From assembly GCA_002278985.1 (NCBI GenBank), contig NCJP01000060.1, forward strand, positions 1-8,223: a DNA stretch of 8,223 bases, read 5' to 3'. Within the stretch, counting starts at the first letter, position 1, and every line of letters starts with the position of its first letter. Below, one piece after another: positions 6,768 to 8,223 of the stretch. The notes beneath the pieces were generated by a model. The model saw nothing but the letters and a program-made list of their open reading frames with translations. It made no database searches and was not told the origin of the DNA. The DNA is from Erythrobacter sp. 34-65-8. GTDB taxonomy: Bacteria; Pseudomonadota; Alphaproteobacteria; Sphingomonadales; Sphingomonadaceae. The position numbers and the translations under genes are program-made.

Positions 6768-7592
6768 ATGATCATCGCCTGCCCCGCCTGTTCCACGCGC
6801 TATGTCGTTCCTGACAGCGCCGTCGGCGTGGACGGGCGCACCGTCCGCTGCGCCAAATGCCGCCACAGCTGGTTCCAGCAGGGCCCGGATATTGCACTCC
6901 CGCCAGAGCGGGCGACTGCGCCGGAGCCGATGCCGCCGCACACGCAGACGCCGATTCCCGAGGTGGAGCCTGCTGCGCCTGCCCCGGTGGCTGACACGGC
7001 GCCGCTTTCGCCCCCGGCCCCTCCGCCGCCGCAGGTCGATTATCCCGCCAGCGCGCCAAGCGTGGTCGAGGCAGAGAGCGCCCCGTTCCGTTCTTTCCGC
7101 GACGCGGACGATGCCGACGACGATGGCCACAGCCCGTTCGATGCCGAGCCGCCGTTCCGCCCGCGCCGCAACCCGCTCAAGTTGTGGACCGCCGCCGGGG
7201 TCGCCTTCGCCCTGCTCGCGACCGGCACGGTGCTGGCTGCAAGTTATTGGGGCCTGCCGGACTGGGTGCCGGTCAGCCGCCCGACCTTTGCCGCGGGCAA
7301 CCGCGACCTGGTGCTCGATTTCCCGGCCGACCAGCAGGACCGGCGTACTCTGCCCAACCAGACCGAATTTTTCGGCGCCAGCGGCACGATCACCAACACC
7401 GGGCGCGAGACCCTGCCCGTGCCCTCGATCCTGATCGTGATGCGCGATGCGCGCGAAAGGATCGTCTATTCGTGGGAAGTCGCCCCGCCCCAGCCGACAC
7501 TGGCGCCTGGCGAAGTGATGCGGATCGACGAAGCGGTGACCGATGTGCCCAAATCGGCCAAGTTCGCCGAATTCGGGTGGAAGCCGTCCTGA
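6768..7592 (+). CDS. MJ0042-type zinc-ribbon, single-span membrane protein with DUF3426-like C-terminus
   Basis: A 274-residue protein of unknown function. It begins directly with a zinc ribbon: Cys5 and Cys8 (CPAC), then Cys28 and Cys31 (CAKC) followed by RHSWF, the MJ0042-type finger. Residues about 42-92 are rich in proline and alanine, with an acidic stretch at 112-119 (DADDADDD) and a basic RPRRNPLK (131-138). One membrane span follows at about 139-162. The C-terminal 110 residues look like a beta-rich DUF3426-type domain, with GTITNTGRETLPVPSILIVM (206-225) and LAPGE (245-249). Positive-inside reasoning puts the finger in the cytoplasm and the C-terminal domain in the periplasm. The ATG at 6768 is chosen because the finger starts there and GGTGG lies five bases upstream; ATGs at 6741 and 6684 are in frame. 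It diverges from ftsE; any role in division is only an inference from position. Confidence 0.85.
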   Translation: MIIACPACSTRYVVPDSAVGVDGRTVRCAKCRHSWFQQGPDIALPPERATAPEPMPPHTQTPIPEVEPAAPAPVADTAPLSPPAPPPPQVDYPASAPSVVEAESAPFRSFRDADDADDDGHSPFDAEPPFRPRRNPLKLWTAAGVAFALLATGTVLAASYWGLPDWVPVSRPTFAAGNRDLVLDFPADQQDRRTLPNQTEFFGASGTITNTGRETLPVPSILIVMRDARERIVYSWEVAPPQPTLAPGEVMRIDEAVTDVPKSAKFAEFGWKPS

Positions 7593-7620
7593 CCCGGCCC
7601 CGGCCGAACCGGTAGAATGG

Positions 7621-7827
7621 TCAGGTGAACTCGACCAGCACTTCGCCATCTGCTGTGCGGGTGATCTGGACCGAAGGCCCGTCCTGCGGCGGCGGACCGG
7701 ACTGACGCACCGCCGCTCCCCGCACGATCGTAGCCGACGCCCGCGCAGTCACGACAGCCCCGGCAGGCGGATTATCCGCAGTCGCCAGCGGGGCTGCGAC
7801 CAGAGCAAGGACAGCAAGGCTACTCAC
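7621..7827 (-). CDS. Small exported hypothetical protein; start uncertain, possible frameshift
   Basis: 68 residues from a GTG at 7827, the first possible start after an in-frame stop (7831-7833). Residues 1-17 (SSLAVLALVAAPLATA after the initiator) are a hydrophobic stretch ending in a good signal-peptidase site, ATA before Asp18, but there is no positive residue at the N-terminus and no usable ribosome-binding site. An ATG at 7834 lies one base out of frame: it reads ATG AGG and then meets GGGG (7827-7830). Removing one G would join it to give MRVSSLAVLAL, a standard signal peptide. The mature part (about 50 residues) contains ARASATIVRGAAV (28-40) and ends in a strand-like VQITRTADGEVLVEF; it resembles small uncharacterised secreted proteins of sphingomonads as I remember them, and I know no function. 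It converges with the zinc-ribbon gene, 28 bases apart. Confidence 0.6.
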   Translation of the reverse strand: MSSLAVLALVAAPLATADNPPAGAVVTARASATIVRGAAVRQSGPPPQDGPSVQITRTADGEVLVEFT

Positions 7828-8042
7828 CCCTCATGGTTGAGGACGGCAAGAAACCTTCGGCAAGCCGCTCGCTGGACCTGTACCGGCCTGACACGGACCG
7901 ATACCTAGAGGTGACTACGTAGGGTGCTGCAAGCGTAACCGAGCTTGGGCATCGCGCCAACAAGTCGCTTGCGGGGCCATGACCGCTTTGCTAGGGGCCC
8001 GCTCCTACCCCGCAGGGCGACCGTTTTCGCCCTGACTAGTGT
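7828..8042. other. Spacer between the small exported protein and tRNA-Leu
   Basis: 215 bases without a convincing gene. It should contain the minus-strand promoter of the small exported protein and the plus-strand promoter of the tRNA. On the minus strand TTGCAG (complement of 7927-7932) is a possible -35 box but has only a weak -10 partner. I see no good plus-strand promoter pair. The region near the tRNA holds a clear hairpin, listed separately. An 18-codon plus-strand reading frame from the ATG at 7980 ends inside that hairpin and has no support as a gene. Confidence 0.4.
8013..8034. other. Hairpin just upstream of tRNA-Leu
   Basis: CAGGGCGA (8013-8020) and TCGCCCTG (8027-8034) are perfect eight-base complements around the loop CCGTTT. 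It ends eight bases before the first base of the mature tRNA. There is no T-run after it on either strand, so it is not a classical intrinsic terminator. If transcribed it would sit in the 5' leader of the tRNA precursor and could act in processing; this is inference. Confidence 0.5.
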
Positions 8043-8129
8043 GCGGTCGTGGCGGAATTGGTAGACGCGCAACGTTGAGGTCGTTGTGGGCGAAAGCCCG
8101 TGGAAGTTCGAGTCTTCTCGACCGCACCA
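8043..8129 (+). tRNA. tRNA-Leu (anticodon GAG), CCA encoded
   Basis: A complete class II tRNA of 87 bases. Acceptor arms GCGGTCG (8043-8049) and CGACCGC (8119-8125) pair fully, followed by ACCA (8126-8129). The D arm has a GCG/CGC stem (8052-8054 with 8066-8068) and a GG in the loop. The anticodon stem CAACG/CGTTG (8070-8074 with 8082-8086) encloses TTGAGGT, giving anticodon GAG at 8077-8079, which reads leucine CUC and CUU codons. The long variable arm is GGGC-GAAA-GCCC (8088-8099), typical of leucine tRNAs. The T arm is GGAAG/CTTCT with loop TTCGAGT (one G-U pair). Every stem is intact, so it should be functional. CUC is a frequent leucine codon in this GC-rich window. Confidence 0.97.
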
Positions 8130-8223
8130 AACAGTGAAAAAATACTTCAAAATCAATACCTTATCGCATTGGGCGGGGAGAATGGCGCCGTTCTGCGGGC
8201 TTTCGGGAGCAGATTCTCGAGTC
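8130..8223. other. AT-rich flank after tRNA-Leu; no supported gene
   Basis: The first 35 bases or so (about 8130-8165) are strikingly AT-rich compared with everything before them and include an A6 run (8137-8142); GC-rich sequence resumes at about 8171. GAGAAT (8178-8183) and ATTCTC (8213-8218) are inverted six-base arms. An ATG at 8182 opens a frame that stays open for the 14 codons to the window edge, too little to call. Such flanks can be simple tRNA transcript ends or the edge of DNA inserted next to the tRNA; the window stops too soon to decide. Confidence 0.35.

Noticed and set aside
7593..7620. GC-rich CCGG repeats between the convergent zinc-ribbon and small exported genes as a bidirectional terminator
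   Set aside because: Only four-base arms can be paired and there is no T-run on either side.
6666..7649. Minus-strand frame of about 330 codons opposite the zinc-ribbon gene
   Set aside because: Low-complexity Arg/Gly-rich translation; the plus strand has the zinc ribbon, membrane span and C-terminal domain.
7905..8156. Minus-strand 83-codon frame containing GREDSNFHGLSPTTT
   Set aside because: This is the antisense translation of the tRNA-Leu gene; this peptide is a well-known spurious database protein.
1..8223. CRISPR array, insertion sequence, phage, defence or toxin-antitoxin system
   Set aside because: No regularly spaced repeats, transposase or integrase motifs, terminal repeats or defence-type domains are visible; almost all of the window is explained by housekeeping genes.

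Overview
This window looks like core chromosome from a GC-rich alphaproteobacterium, most likely a sphingomonad (Sphingomonadales, Erythrobacter/Novosphingobium/Zymomonas relatives). That placement is an inference. It rests on the high GC content, the gene pairs metX-metW and hisC-tyrC, the ftsE-ftsX block with an MJ0042-type zinc-ribbon gene diverging from it, and the protein sequences as I recognise them. I see no insertion sequence, phage gene, CRISPR array or toxin-antitoxin pair.

Layout. 1-1602 (minus): metX followed by metW (cut off by the window edge), overlapping by 8 bases; first committed step of methionine synthesis. 1603-1713: short divergent spacer. 1714-3722 (plus): hisC and tyrC, overlapping by 4 bases; aminotransfer for histidine and probably aromatic amino acids, plus the dehydrogenase step to tyrosine. 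These converge, with a 6-base gap, on a four-gene minus-strand unit at 3729-6610: ftsE, ftsX, a short YdcF/DUF218-type protein and a PlsC-type acyltransferase. Those genes overlap by 4 bases or lie 7 bases apart, so they are probably one transcript. FtsE and FtsX form the ABC-type complex of the divisome; the two passenger genes encode envelope proteins. 6611-6767: divergent spacer. 6768-7592 (plus): zinc-ribbon, single-span membrane protein. 7621-7827 (minus): small exported protein whose start is doubtful. 8043-8129 (plus): tRNA-Leu(GAG), preceded by a hairpin and followed by a short AT-rich stretch.

Together the window holds two amino-acid biosynthesis pairs and a divisome/envelope operon, ordinary housekeeping content. 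I did not find a clearly new system. The points most worth a second look are the probable one-base frame problem at the start of the small exported protein, a perfect palindrome inside the start of ftsX, the dual-role hisC-tyrC pair, the passenger genes behind ftsEX, and the uncharacterised zinc-ribbon membrane protein diverging from ftsE.
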